Below are positions 55,624 to 63,891 of a DNA stretch of 64,000 nt, piece by piece. This DNA comes from VRUE01 sp963762205 (GTDB lineage Bacteria > Actinomycetota > Thermoleophilia > Solirubrobacterales > 70-9). Below the pieces are notes generated by a model. That model worked only from the letters and a program-made list of their open reading frames with translations, searched no databases and was not told the DNA's origin. The stretch lies in NCBI GenBank assembly GCA_963762205.1, contig CAVXJZ010000002.1:124001-188000 (forward strand), read 5' to 3'. Within the stretch, counting starts at the first letter, position 1, and each line of letters opens with the position of its first letter. The position numbers were made by a program, and so were the translations under genes.

Positions 55624-56702
55624 TTTTCGCCGGCTTCGACGATCGGGCCCGTGACCGGCCCTTCGAGGACCGCGGTGCCTTCGTAGTCGGGCGCCTTCTT
55701 GGCCGTCCTGGCCTGGGCGAGCGCCGCCCGCAGCTCCTTCTCGGGGACGAGCGAGAGTTCCATCGTGTCGAAGCCACCGGCGAGCAGGCCGAGCACCTCG
55801 CTGGCGACCTGGAAGCGGCCCGATATCACCCCGGAATCGTTCGCCTCGGTGGCGATCAGCGGCAGGCGCTGATCGGGAGAGCGCACGAGGGAGACGGTGT
55901 AGGACTGCCCCTTGGGCGCCCTGGGCAGGCCTTCCGCGTTGAAGAGCATGACGACGTCCTGGCCGGAGCGACCGAAGAGCGCCCGACCGCTGGCGTCGCC
56001 GCCGTCGACGGGTTGCAGGACCGCTTCGGTCGGCACCTTGCCGTTGTTCGCGGCGGCGTTGGCCCCGCCGCCGCCATTGCCGGACGCGGTCGTTTCCGCC
56101 CCGCCGTCGTCGCCCCCGCCGAGAACGCCGGTGACGAGCAGCAGGACGATCACGAGGACGACAGCCCCGCCGGCGAGCAGCGCCCGCATCGCGCCTCTGT
56201 CCGCGGGCAGGCGCAGGCCAGCCGCCTTCGGCCTCGCCGGCTTCGCCCTGGTGGCGGGCACCGACGGCTTCGAATCCGGCTCCGGGGACCTGGATGCCGC
56301 CCCCGCCCTCGCCGCGGGAGGCGATGGCTCAGGCTCGGGGGACTTCGGCGCGGGAGAAGGCTCCGGCTCGGGAGCCTGCGGCGCCGGAGGCGGCTCGGGG
56401 CTCGCCTGGCTGCCGGCCGCCGCGAGCCCGGTGAGCGCGTCCCTCACCCTGGCGCGGACGTCCTCGACGCCAAGGCCCATCAGCGCCGCGATGTCGCCGT
56501 AGCCCTGTTCACGCTGGGCGAGCAGGCGAAGGATCGCCTGCTGGTCCTCGCCGAGGCCCCCGTCGAGCCCGGCTAGCGCCTCCTTCACCCTGGCGCGAAC
56601 CTCCTCGACGCTGCCGCCGCTGAGCGCCGCGATGTCCTCGTAGCCGTCTTCCCTCTGCGCAAGCAGGCGCAGCAGCGCTTTCTGGTCCTCGCTGAGAGCC
56701 AC
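55620..56702 (-). CDS. Tandem sigma4-like HTH - transmembrane - RskA-like domain protein
   Basis: 360 residues. Two N-terminal repeats (about 6-46 and 52-93) share the pattern DQxAxLRLLAQREQGYGDIA then GxxVEDVRARVxxALxGL, resembling the sigma70 region 4 helix-turn-helix. A Pro/Glu/Ala linker (94-168) is followed by one TM helix (171-195) and an exported Gly/Asn-rich stretch. The C-terminal domain (225-358) resembles the outer domain of RskA anti-sigma factors (VMLFNAEGLPRAPKGQSYTV, LGLLAGGFDTMELSLVP). No sigma2 region and no anti-sigma ZAS motif are seen. It may read an outside signal and act on DNA or sigma factors from the inside; not a described arrangement to my knowledge. Confidence 0.75.
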   Translation of the reverse strand: MALSEDQKALLRLLAQREDGYEDIAALSGGSVEEVRARVKEALAGLDGGLGEDQQAILRLLAQREQGYGDIAALMGLGVEDVRARVRDALTGLAAAGSQASPEPPPAPQAPEPEPSPAPKSPEPEPSPPAARAGAASRSPEPDSKPSVPATRAKPARPKAAGLRLPADRGAMRALLAGGAVVLVIVLLLVTGVLGGGDDGGAETTASGNGGGGANAAANNGKVPTEAVLQPVDGGDASGRALFGRSGQDVVMLFNAEGLPRAPKGQSYTVSLVRSPDQRLPLIATEANDSGVISGRFQVASEVLGLLAGGFDTMELSLVPEKELRAALAQARTAKKAPDYEGTAVLEGPVTGPIVEAGEN

Positions 56703-56737
56703 GGGTCCGGAAGCCTACGCGACGGGCGCACCCTGGG

Positions 56738-56743
56738 TAGGGT
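56738..56743 (+). promoter_or_regulatory. -10 box just before the thioesterase gene (leaderless type)
   Basis: TAGGGT, six bases, ATG. It lies in the 47-base divergent gap to the HTH-RskA gene. Confidence 0.5.
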
Positions 56744-56749
56744 CCGGCC

Positions 56750-57163
56750 ATGGCCGACGAGATCGCCGCGAGGGAATCGAAGCCGCACTTCGCGGGCCTG
56801 GTCGGGATCGAGTGGCTCGACGACGATCTCGAGCACGCCCGCGCCCGCCTCGAGGTCCGCGACGACCTACTGCAGCCGTTCGGCATCGTCCACGGCGGCG
56901 TGCTCTCGACCATGGTCGAGAGCCTCTGCTCACGGTCGACCGCGATGGCCGTGTTCGGGGACGGCATGGCCGCGATGGGACAGTCGATCAACGTCAGCTT
57001 CATGCGCCCGATCAGCGCCGGCACGATCGAGGTCGTCGCCCGCGCCCGCCACCGGGGCCGGACCACCTGGGTGTGGGAGGCGGAGGTCCGCGACGAGCAG
57101 GGCCGCACCTGCGCCCTCTCGCAGATGACCATCGCCGTCCGACCTATCCCAGACCGGCCCTGA
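56750..57163 (+). CDS. Hotdog-fold thioesterase (PaaI family)
   Basis: 137 residues. The family signature is QPFGIVHGGVLSTMVESLCS, with the His-Gly-Gly and the acidic Glu in MVES that activates water. The tail QSINVSFMRPISAGTIEVVA fits acyl-CoA thioesterases of the PaaI/YbgC group. Substrate unknown. Its stop lies in the left arm of the shared terminator. Confidence 0.88.
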   Translation: MADEIAARESKPHFAGLVGIEWLDDDLEHARARLEVRDDLLQPFGIVHGGVLSTMVESLCSRSTAMAVFGDGMAAMGQSINVSFMRPISAGTIEVVARARHRGRTTWVWEAEVRDEQGRTCALSQMTIAVRPIPDRP

Positions 57164-57181
57164 CGGCGTCAGGGCCGGTCT
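57151..57181. terminator. Bidirectional terminator with both stop codons in its arms
   Basis: Perfect stem agaccggccctgac/gtcagggccggtct with a ggc loop between two convergent genes. The thioesterase TGA lies in the left arm, and the nadE stop overlaps the end of the right arm. Confidence 0.7.
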
Positions 57182-58847
57182 AGCCGCCGAAGCGGTTGGT
57201 GATCGGCAGGCGGCGGTCGCGGCCGAAGGCCCGCGGCGTGATCCGGATGCCGGGCGCCGCCTGACGGCGCTTGTACTCGGAGTGATCGACCATCCTGACG
57301 ACCTCGTCGACGACGTCGGCGGGCATCCCCGCGGCGATCATCTCCTCGCGGCCCTGGTCGCGCTCGACGTAGGCCTCGAGCACCCGGTCGAGCAACTCGT
57401 AGGGGGGGAGCGAGTCGCTGTCGAGCTGGTCTGGGCGCAGCTCGGCCGATGGGGCGCGCTCGATCACCGAGGCGGGGACGAGGTCCCGCCCGGCGACCGA
57501 GTTGCGGTGCTCGACGAGCTCGTAGACGAGCGTCTTGGGCACGTCCTTGATCGCGGCGAAGCCCCCCGCCATGTCCCCGTAGAGGGTCGCGTAGCCGACC
57601 GACATCTCGCTCTTGTTGCCGGTGGTCAGGACCAGCCAGCCGTGCTTGTTCGAGAGCGCCATCATCAGGTTGCCGCGAATCCGGGCCTGGATGTTCTCGG
57701 CCGCCAGGTCGGGCTCCGAGGGCCGCGCCGGGTCGCGGGGGAGCGAGTCCGCGTTCCCGTCGGCCCGCTCGACGCCGAAGGCCGGGGAGAGCGCCCGCGC
57801 GTACTCCGACATCGCCGCCTCGATCGGGATCTCGAGAGCCTCGATCCCGAGGTTGGCGGCGATATTACGAGCGTCTCCCTGTGTTTCAGAGCTCGAATGC
57901 GGAGACGGCATGATCACGCAGGTGACGTGCTCGGGGCCGAGGGCATCGGCTGCGAGCAGGGCGACGAGCGCCGAGTCGATGCCGCCCGAGAGGGCGATGC
58001 CGACGTGGCGGAAGCCGTTCTTGGCGACGTAGTCGCGCAGGCCGAGGACGAGCGCCGCGTAGACCTCGGCCTGGTCGGCGAGCGGCTCTGCGAGCGGGCA
58101 GGGGCCGGGGGAGTCGAGGTCGCAGACGAGCAGCTCCTCCTCGAACTGGGCGGCGCGGGCGACCACGGCGCCGCTCTCGTCGAGCAGGAAGCTCTGGCCG
58201 TCGAAGACGAGCTCGTCCTGGCCGCCGACGAGGTTGCAGAAGGCGAAGCGGGCGCCGTAGGCGCTCGCCATCGGGCCGAAGAGGCGCTCGCGCTCGCGGC
58301 CCTTGCCCCGGTGGTAGGGGGAGCCCGAGGGGTTGGCGATCAGGGTCGCTCCGTCGGCGACCTCGGTCGCGGCGGGCGGGCCCTCGACCCAGCAGTCCTC
58401 GCAGACCGTCAGCCCGACGAGCCTGCCGGCCACGTCGGTCGTGGCGCCCTCGGTCCCCGGGATGAAGTAGCGCTGCTCGTCGAAGACCGCGTAGTTGGGC
58501 AGGCGGATCTTGCGATAGACGTCCCGCACACCGCCGTCGGCGAGCACAGCGAGGGAGTTGTGCGCGTGGCGGAAGTCGCCGCCCCCGGCGGCGGGCTCGG
58601 CAAAGCCGACCAGGGCGACGATGCCCTCGACCCTTGCGGCGATCTCCTCGACCGCGCGCCGGTTGGCGTCGACGAAGTGCCGCTTCAGGTAGAGGTCCTC
58701 GGCCGGATAGCCGGGCACGCAGAGCTCCGGGAAGACGACCAGGTCGGCGCCCTCGGAGCGGGCGCGGGCGATCCACTCGGAGACCTTGGCCGAGTTGCCG
58801 TCGATGTCGCCGACCGTCGGGTTGACCTGGGCGAGGGCTACGCGCAC
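57180..58847 (-). CDS. nadE: Glutamine-dependent NAD+ synthetase
   Basis: Last step of NAD synthesis. The N-terminal nitrilase domain has the Glu of LVVFPELCVPGYPAEDLYLK, the Lys of VYRKIRLPNYAVFDEQRYF and the Cys of LTVCEDCWVEG, a glutamine-hydrolysing triad. The C-terminal synthetase has the P-loop ALSGGIDSALVALLAADAL. 555 residues, the length of the two-domain bacterial form. GTG start. Divergent from the protease-like gene with an 83-base gap. No shift in 1.7 kb. Confidence 0.95.
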   Translation of the reverse strand: MRVALAQVNPTVGDIDGNSAKVSEWIARARSEGADLVVFPELCVPGYPAEDLYLKRHFVDANRRAVEEIAARVEGIVALVGFAEPAAGGGDFRHAHNSLAVLADGGVRDVYRKIRLPNYAVFDEQRYFIPGTEGATTDVAGRLVGLTVCEDCWVEGPPAATEVADGATLIANPSGSPYHRGKGRERERLFGPMASAYGARFAFCNLVGGQDELVFDGQSFLLDESGAVVARAAQFEEELLVCDLDSPGPCPLAEPLADQAEVYAALVLGLRDYVAKNGFRHVGIALSGGIDSALVALLAADALGPEHVTCVIMPSPHSSSETQGDARNIAANLGIEALEIPIEAAMSEYARALSPAFGVERADGNADSLPRDPARPSEPDLAAENIQARIRGNLMMALSNKHGWLVLTTGNKSEMSVGYATLYGDMAGGFAAIKDVPKTLVYELVEHRNSVAGRDLVPASVIERAPSAELRPDQLDSDSLPPYELLDRVLEAYVERDQGREEMIAAGMPADVVDEVVRMVDHSEYKRRQAAPGIRITPRAFGRDRRLPITNRFGG

Positions 58848-58930
58848 GGCTGCCTTTCTCGAAGCACCGCTGAAGTATCGCCCCCCGGGCGGGCGGGCAG
58901 CGCTCCGCCGGTCTGTAGATTGGCCTGGAA

Positions 58931-60314
58931 ATGAGGAAAGCGTGGAGATATGCGGGGGCGCTGCTCGCCGCCGTCGCGGCCCTCTCGCTGCTACCGGCCG
59001 CGGCGGCGGCCGGCGACCGATGGGCGTTCCGCGCCCCCGCCGCCAGGCCCACCGACCACCCCGACCCCAATCGCCACTCCTACACGGTCCCTCAGGCGCC
59101 GGCGTCCCCGGACTGCACGCCCCACTTCTGCGTCCACTGGGTCGCGGAGGGCCGAAACGCGCCGAATCTCACCGACCTCGACGGGCGCGAGGACGGCGAC
59201 GGCGTCCCCGACTTCGTCGAGCAGGTCGAGGAGGTGGCCGAACACGCCCACGCGGTCGAGAACGAACGGCTCGGCTGGCGCGAGCCCCGCTCGGACGGCC
59301 GCAGGGGCGGGGGGCGGGGCAAGACCGACGTCTACCTGGCGCAGGTCGGCGGCAGCCTCTTCGGCTATGCCGCCCCCGACCGCGGCCAGGCCGACCGCCG
59401 CCACCGGCTGCCGCGGCACCTGCACGGCTACCTGGTCCTCGACAACGACTACGACCCCGCCGAGTACCCCGGGACGAGGCCGCTCGAGGACCTCGAGGTG
59501 ACCTTCGCCCACGAGTACAACCACATCCTCCAGTTCGGCTACGACGCCTACCAGGACGCCTGGTTCGCCGAGTCGACGGCGACCTGGATGGAGGACCAGG
59601 TCTACAACGGGATCAACGACTACCTGCGCTACGTGCGGCGTTGGGCCCGCCTCTACGACACGCCGATCACCGCGACCGCGATCCGCGAGTACGGGTCGGC
59701 GGTCTGGAACCAATGGCTGGCGCGCCGCTACGGCCGCTCGATCGTGCGCAAGGCCTGGGCCGAGGCGATCCACGTCCGGCCGGGCGGCTTCTCGGTCGCC
59801 GCATACGACCGCGCGATCCGCGCCGCCGGCGGCTCCGACTTCAACCGTGACTTCGCCCGCTTCTGCCGCGACGTCGCGGAGTGGCGCACGGCCAGGGTCT
59901 TCCGCGAGGGGGACCTCTACCGCGACGTCTCGCGGCAGGGCGGGATCTCGACCCGGGGGCGGCCGAAGCTGCGCCGGCTCAACCACACGACCTTCCAGAT
60001 GCTGCGCGTCAACGCCCGTGGTGGCAGGGCGGTGGTGGTCGACGTCACCGCGCCGGCCGGCGCCGCGCGCCGCGCTGGCCCTGGTCGGCAGGATCGGCAG
60101 CGAGAAGCGGGGGCGGGTCGTCTCCCGCCTCACCTTCAAGCGCAGGGGCGGCCGGATGTCGGTCCGCCTCTCCCGGCCAGGCCGCTTCGACCGGATCACC
60201 GCGGTGCTGATCAACGCCGACACGCGCGCCTTCGGCTTCAGCGCCAGGCGCTTCGACTGGAACTACTTGACGGACACGGCGCCGTTCCGCGCCCGCGTCC
60301 GCGTTGTGCGCTGA
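58931..60314 (+). CDS. Secreted zinc-metalloprotease-like protein (one frameshift)
   Basis: Signal peptide (GALLAAVAALSLLPAAAAAG). The zinc motif is HEYNH in LEVTFAHEYNHILQFGYD, and a downstream Glu in WFAESTATWMEDQVY is the likely third ligand, a gluzincin pattern. An Asp-rich segment (LTDLDGREDGDGVPDFVEQ) may bind calcium. The C-terminal domain (RRLNHTTFQMLRV to the end) is beta-rich. One extra base near 60065 splits it; the corrected end is at 60314. Family MXAN_6640-like is the nearest I can suggest. It overlaps the convergent WS/DGAT gene by 52 bases. Confidence 0.78.
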
Positions 60315-61699
60315 CCGTTCCTCGCATCGGCGGGAAGGGTCACAACGATCTCCTCGATCGCACCTTCGAGGTCGAGCGCGAAGCTGTCGAGGTCGGCCAT
60401 CGCGTCGTAGTCGCCGATCAGGCCGAAGTCGACCTCTCCGTCGTAGGACATGATCCCCACACAGAGCGCCTGGCGGCGCGCCAGCGGCACCATCGGGAAG
60501 ATCGCCGCCATCCTGCGGCCGAGCAGGTACAGGGGGAACTGCGGCCCCGGGACGTTGGTGACGACGAGGTTGAAGAAGCGCTGGGCGGGCTGCAGGCGGG
60601 CCGCCTGGGAGGCGATCGTCGGCGGCGCGAAATCGGTGATCCGGGTGAGGATCTCGGCGCCGACCGCCTGGCCGGACCCCTTCAGGTCGCCCATCGTGCC
60701 GGTCACCTCGCGGAGGCGCTCGAGCGGGTCCTCGCTCCAAACCGGCAGCGGCGCCATCATCGCCGAGACGCGGTTGCCGAGCGCCCCGTGCTCCTCCTCG
60801 GCGCGGACGCTGACCGGGACCATCGCCCGCAGCTCGAGCTCCTCGGTCTCGTGCCCGCGAGCCCGTAGGTAATTGCCCAGCGCGCCGGCGACCACCGAGA
60901 GGACGACGTCGTTGACGGTCCCGCCGTGCTCGTCCTTGACCCGCTTGAGCAGGCCCAGGTCGGCGCGCACGAAGGCGAGCCGGCGGTGGGGCCCGATCTC
61001 GACGTTGAAGGGCGTGTGCGGCGCCGACATGCCGGCGCCGACCATCTTGCCGGTCGCGCCGAGGCCGCGGAGGACCTGGCGCGGCCCGCGCAACGCGGCG
61101 CGGAAGCCGCGGACGATCTCCTGCGGGCTGCTGGCACGCTCGCGCCAGGCCTCGCTGAGCAGGTGCAGGTCGCTCGGCTCGGGCCGCGGAGCCCACTTGG
61201 GCGGGCGCACGGCGGGCTCCTCGGGCTCGGGCTCGACGTCGAAGAGAACGGTGGTGATGTCAACCCCCGAGACTCCGTCGACGAGGGCGTGATGGCTCTT
61301 GCCGACGATCGCGAAGCGATCGCCGTCGAGGCCCTCTACCAGCCAGAGCTCCCAGAGCGGCTTGGTGCGGTCGAGCTGCTGGGAGAAGACCCGCGCCGCC
61401 AGGTTGCGGAGCTGCTCTTCCGACCCGGGCGCGGGAAGCGCGGTCTGGCGCACGTGGTAGTCGAGGTTGAGGTGGGGATCGTCGACCCAGACCGGGCGGC
61501 CCTGGTCGAGGGGCACCCTGCGCAGCTTCTGACGGAAGCGCGGGACGAGGTGCAGGCGCGACTCGATCTGGTCGCGGAACTCGCGGTGGCTGGGCGGCGA
61601 GCCCTCGAAGACGATCGTCGAGGCGACGTGCATGTGGGCGCCGGCGCGCTCCATGTGGAGGAAGGAGGCGTCCAGTCCGCTGAGTCGATCCTCACTCAC
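60263..61699 (-). CDS. Wax ester synthase / diacylglycerol acyltransferase (WS/DGAT)
   Basis: Makes triacylglycerol or wax esters. The catalytic HHxxxDG is in IVGKSHHALVDGVSGVDITT; the start SEDRLSGLDASFLHMERAGA is typical and sets the GTG at 61699 rather than the ORF limit. VTNVPGPQFPLYLLGRRMAA is the second family signature. 478 residues. These enzymes store lipid in actinobacteria. Its 3' end overlaps the protease-like gene on the other strand. Confidence 0.92.
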   Translation of the reverse strand: MSEDRLSGLDASFLHMERAGAHMHVASTIVFEGSPPSHREFRDQIESRLHLVPRFRQKLRRVPLDQGRPVWVDDPHLNLDYHVRQTALPAPGSEEQLRNLAARVFSQQLDRTKPLWELWLVEGLDGDRFAIVGKSHHALVDGVSGVDITTVLFDVEPEPEEPAVRPPKWAPRPEPSDLHLLSEAWRERASSPQEIVRGFRAALRGPRQVLRGLGATGKMVGAGMSAPHTPFNVEIGPHRRLAFVRADLGLLKRVKDEHGGTVNDVVLSVVAGALGNYLRARGHETEELELRAMVPVSVRAEEEHGALGNRVSAMMAPLPVWSEDPLERLREVTGTMGDLKGSGQAVGAEILTRITDFAPPTIASQAARLQPAQRFFNLVVTNVPGPQFPLYLLGRRMAAIFPMVPLARRQALCVGIMSYDGEVDFGLIGDYDAMADLDSFALDLEGAIEEIVVTLPADARNGQRTTRTRARNGAVSVK

Positions 61700-61850
61700 A
61701 GCGTGAAGTTTCGCACACACGCGGCCGCGCACGGCAACCGCCTCTATTCCGCTTGCCAAAGCGGTTTGCAGCTTTGCCGGCAGAAGCCCGCAATGTGACG
61801 CCCCTCACCCTGGGCTCGCCGCGGGGCCCCTACGGTGACCGGCTCCAATC

Positions 61851-62020
61851 GAACGAGCCGACCGCCGAGTCCCCCTGCGCAAGCGCGGGGGAGCGGGGGA
61901 CCCACCGGCCACCGGCACCCAGCCGTGGCACGGGGCGAATCGGGCGGTGATCCGTCCGTAGCGGCCGCCGGGCACAGAGCCCCGGCGGCGGCGAGCCCGT
62001 CAGCTAACCCCGTAGGCGCA
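61851..62020 (+). ncRNA. ydaO/yuaA-type c-di-AMP riboswitch
   Basis: The 330-base gap between the WS/DGAT and rlpA genes contains the conserved ydaO blocks in order: ccgccgagtccccctgcg (61862 on), gcgggggacccac, cggggcgaatcgggcggtg, and the 3' block cagctaaccccgtaggcg (62001-62018). Matches are to the family consensus as I recall it. Such elements bind c-di-AMP and often control wall hydrolases and potassium transporters. The next gene is an RlpA-like wall protein. A -10-like tacggt at 61831 precedes it. Confidence 0.85.
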
Positions 62021-62043
62021 GAGAAAGCGAGTTGAAGACAGAG

Positions 62044-62694
62044 ATGCGTCTACTCCTGCCTGCGACGCTGGCCGCCGCCATGCTGCTCCCGGCGGCGACG
62101 GCCGCGGCGAAGCGACCGCACGAGCACCACAAGCCGAGGCGCGTCCACGCCCACCTGTCGCTGCACGTCTCCCGGCACAACGTCCTCTCCGGCCGCGACC
62201 TGGCGGTCAGCGGCCGGATCAGGCCCAGCGCCGGCGGCGCCCACCGGGTGAAGATCGTCGTCAGCGGGCCCGCGGGCGGCCGCATCCGCACCCTCACCAA
62301 ACGCGACGGGACCTTCCGCACGCACTGGGGGCTGCACGGGACCGGGATCTACGAGGTCCGCGCCTACGGCATCCACGACCGGCACGTGAGCGGCTCACGG
62401 AGCGCCGGGCGCCGGGTCGCCGTCTACAGGCCGGCCGCCGCCTCCTACTACGGCCCGGGCCTCTACGGGGGCGCCCTCGCCTGCGGCGGCACGCTGCAGC
62501 CGGGCACGCTCGGGGTCGCCCACAAGTGGCTGCCCTGCGGGACGAGGGTCAGGCTGCGCTACCGGGGCCGCTCGATCACCGTCCCCGTCGTCGACCGCGG
62601 CCCCTACGTGGGCGGCCGCGACTTCGACCTGACGGCGGCGACCAGGGCCCGCCTGCGCTTCCCCGACCTCGGTGTGGTCCTCTCGACCCGCTGA
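62044..62694 (+). CDS. RlpA-like double-psi beta-barrel secreted protein
   Basis: Signal peptide (LLLPATLAAAMLLPAATAAA), a His/Arg-rich segment, an Ig-like domain (about 40-110: SLHVSRHNVLSGRDLAVSGR) and a C-terminal DPBB domain with ASYYGPGLYGGALACGGTL, VAHKWLPCGTRVRLRYRG and VVDRGPYVGGRDFDLTAATR. RlpA-type proteins are lytic transglycosylases or wall-remodelling factors; the Asp in VVDRGPY is the usual catalytic candidate. Start ATG at 62044 is preferred over the TTG at 62032. Under the c-di-AMP riboswitch. Confidence 0.88.
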   Translation: MRLLLPATLAAAMLLPAATAAAKRPHEHHKPRRVHAHLSLHVSRHNVLSGRDLAVSGRIRPSAGGAHRVKIVVSGPAGGRIRTLTKRDGTFRTHWGLHGTGIYEVRAYGIHDRHVSGSRSAGRRVAVYRPAAASYYGPGLYGGALACGGTLQPGTLGVAHKWLPCGTRVRLRYRGRSITVPVVDRGPYVGGRDFDLTAATRARLRFPDLGVVLSTR

Positions 62695-62703
62695 CGCACA
62701 CCC

Positions 62704-63789
62704 TCAGCCGGGCATGCTGAGCTGCATCTGGGACTCCGGGTCGTCCCTCCCGGCGGGCTCGTGCTCGCCGAACTGGGCGACCCGGACCCCGAGCAGCCGC
62801 ACCGGTCGGGGAGGCGCGTAGGCGCGCAGCAGGTCGAGGGCGACCTCGGTCACGACCGCGACATCGGCGGTCGCCCGCTCAAGCGTCTGCGAGCGGGTGA
62901 CGTTCGTCCAGTCGTCGAGGCGGACCTTGATCCCGATCGTCCGCCCGCGCAGGTCGCGCGCCCGCAGCCGCCGGCAGAGCTCCTCGGCGAGCGAGGTGAG
63001 CGAGGCGGCCATCGCCTTCGGATCCTCGACGTCGGTGTCGAAGGTGATCTCCGTCGACTGCGACTTGGTCTCGTGCTGGACGACCACCGGCGTCTCGTCC
63101 TCGAGGCGGGCCCGACGTGCCAGCCAGCCGCCGGCGCGCGGCCCGAACGCCTGCTCCAGCTCGGCCTCGTCGCGCGCGCCGAGCTCGGCGAGGGTGCGGA
63201 TGCCCATCCGCTCGAGGCGCTCGATCGTCTTCGGCCCGATCCCGGGCACGAGGCCGGGCGACTCCCCCGCGAAGCGCTCGAGCGCCCGCTCCCGCGAGAG
63301 CACGACCAGCCCGCCGGGCTTCCCGAGCTCGCTGGTGACCTTCGCCAGCATGCGGCTCTCGGAGATCCCGATCGAGCAGCCGAGGCGGGTCTCGTCGCCG
63401 ATCTGAGCGGCGATCCGCCGCATCGTCGCCTTCGGCGAGAAGATGCCCGTCAGGTCGACATAGGCCTCGTCGAGGCCGACCACCTCGACCGTCTCGGCGT
63501 TGCGGCGCAGGATCGACATCACCTCTGCCGATGCCGCTCGGTAGGCGGCGAAGTCGGGGCGCAGGTAGACCGCGTCGGGAAGCCGCCGGCGCGCCACCGC
63601 CGCCGGCATCGCCGAGTGGATCCCGGCGAGCCTGCGCGCCTCGTAGCTGGCCGTGGTCACCACCGCCCGCGGCCCGGAGCCACAGACGATCACGGGCTTC
63701 CCCCTGAGCTCCGGCCGCCGCCGCAGCTCGACCGACGCATAGAAGGCGTCCATGTCGAGATGGGCGATGCAGCGCGGCGGATCCGGCAT
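62704..63789 (-). CDS. dinB: DNA polymerase IV
   Basis: Y-family translesion polymerase. It begins MPDPPRCIAHLDMDAFYASV, has the steric-gate region and catalytic acids in LDMDAFYASVELRR and VGLDEAYVDLTG, a helix-hairpin-helix (VPGIGPKTIERLERMG) and a C-terminal little-finger domain. The tail QMQLSMPG resembles a beta-clamp binding peptide. Start 63789 is chosen because the earlier in-frame codons cross a palindrome and lack family similarity. 361 aa. Confidence 0.93.
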   Translation of the reverse strand: MPDPPRCIAHLDMDAFYASVELRRRPELRGKPVIVCGSGPRAVVTTASYEARRLAGIHSAMPAAVARRRLPDAVYLRPDFAAYRAASAEVMSILRRNAETVEVVGLDEAYVDLTGIFSPKATMRRIAAQIGDETRLGCSIGISESRMLAKVTSELGKPGGLVVLSRERALERFAGESPGLVPGIGPKTIERLERMGIRTLAELGARDEAELEQAFGPRAGGWLARRARLEDETPVVVQHETKSQSTEITFDTDVEDPKAMAASLTSLAEELCRRLRARDLRGRTIGIKVRLDDWTNVTRSQTLERATADVAVVTEVALDLLRAYAPPRPVRLLGVRVAQFGEHEPAGRDDPESQMQLSMPG

Positions 63790-63854
63790 CGCCCTGCAGG
63801 GTAGGCCCCGGCCAAGCGGATCCAGACGTCGATTCAGCCCCACATCTGCGGTGA

Positions 63855-63891
63855 TGGCGACTTTCCCACCCATACGGTCGGAAAGTCGCCA
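63855..63891. repeat. Perfect 12-bp inverted repeat upstream of dinB
   Basis: Arms tggcgactttcc (63855-63866) and ggaaagtcgcca (63880-63891), 13-base loop. It lies 66 bases upstream of the dinB start. Confidence 0.7.

Noticed and set aside
61749..61764. Short palindrome ccgctt-gcca-aagcgg as a terminator
   Set aside because: Only six paired bases and a weak T-run; insufficient alone.
62032..62043. TTG start for the RlpA-like protein at 62032
   Set aside because: The ATG at 62044 gives a cleaner signal peptide; the TTG adds only four residues.
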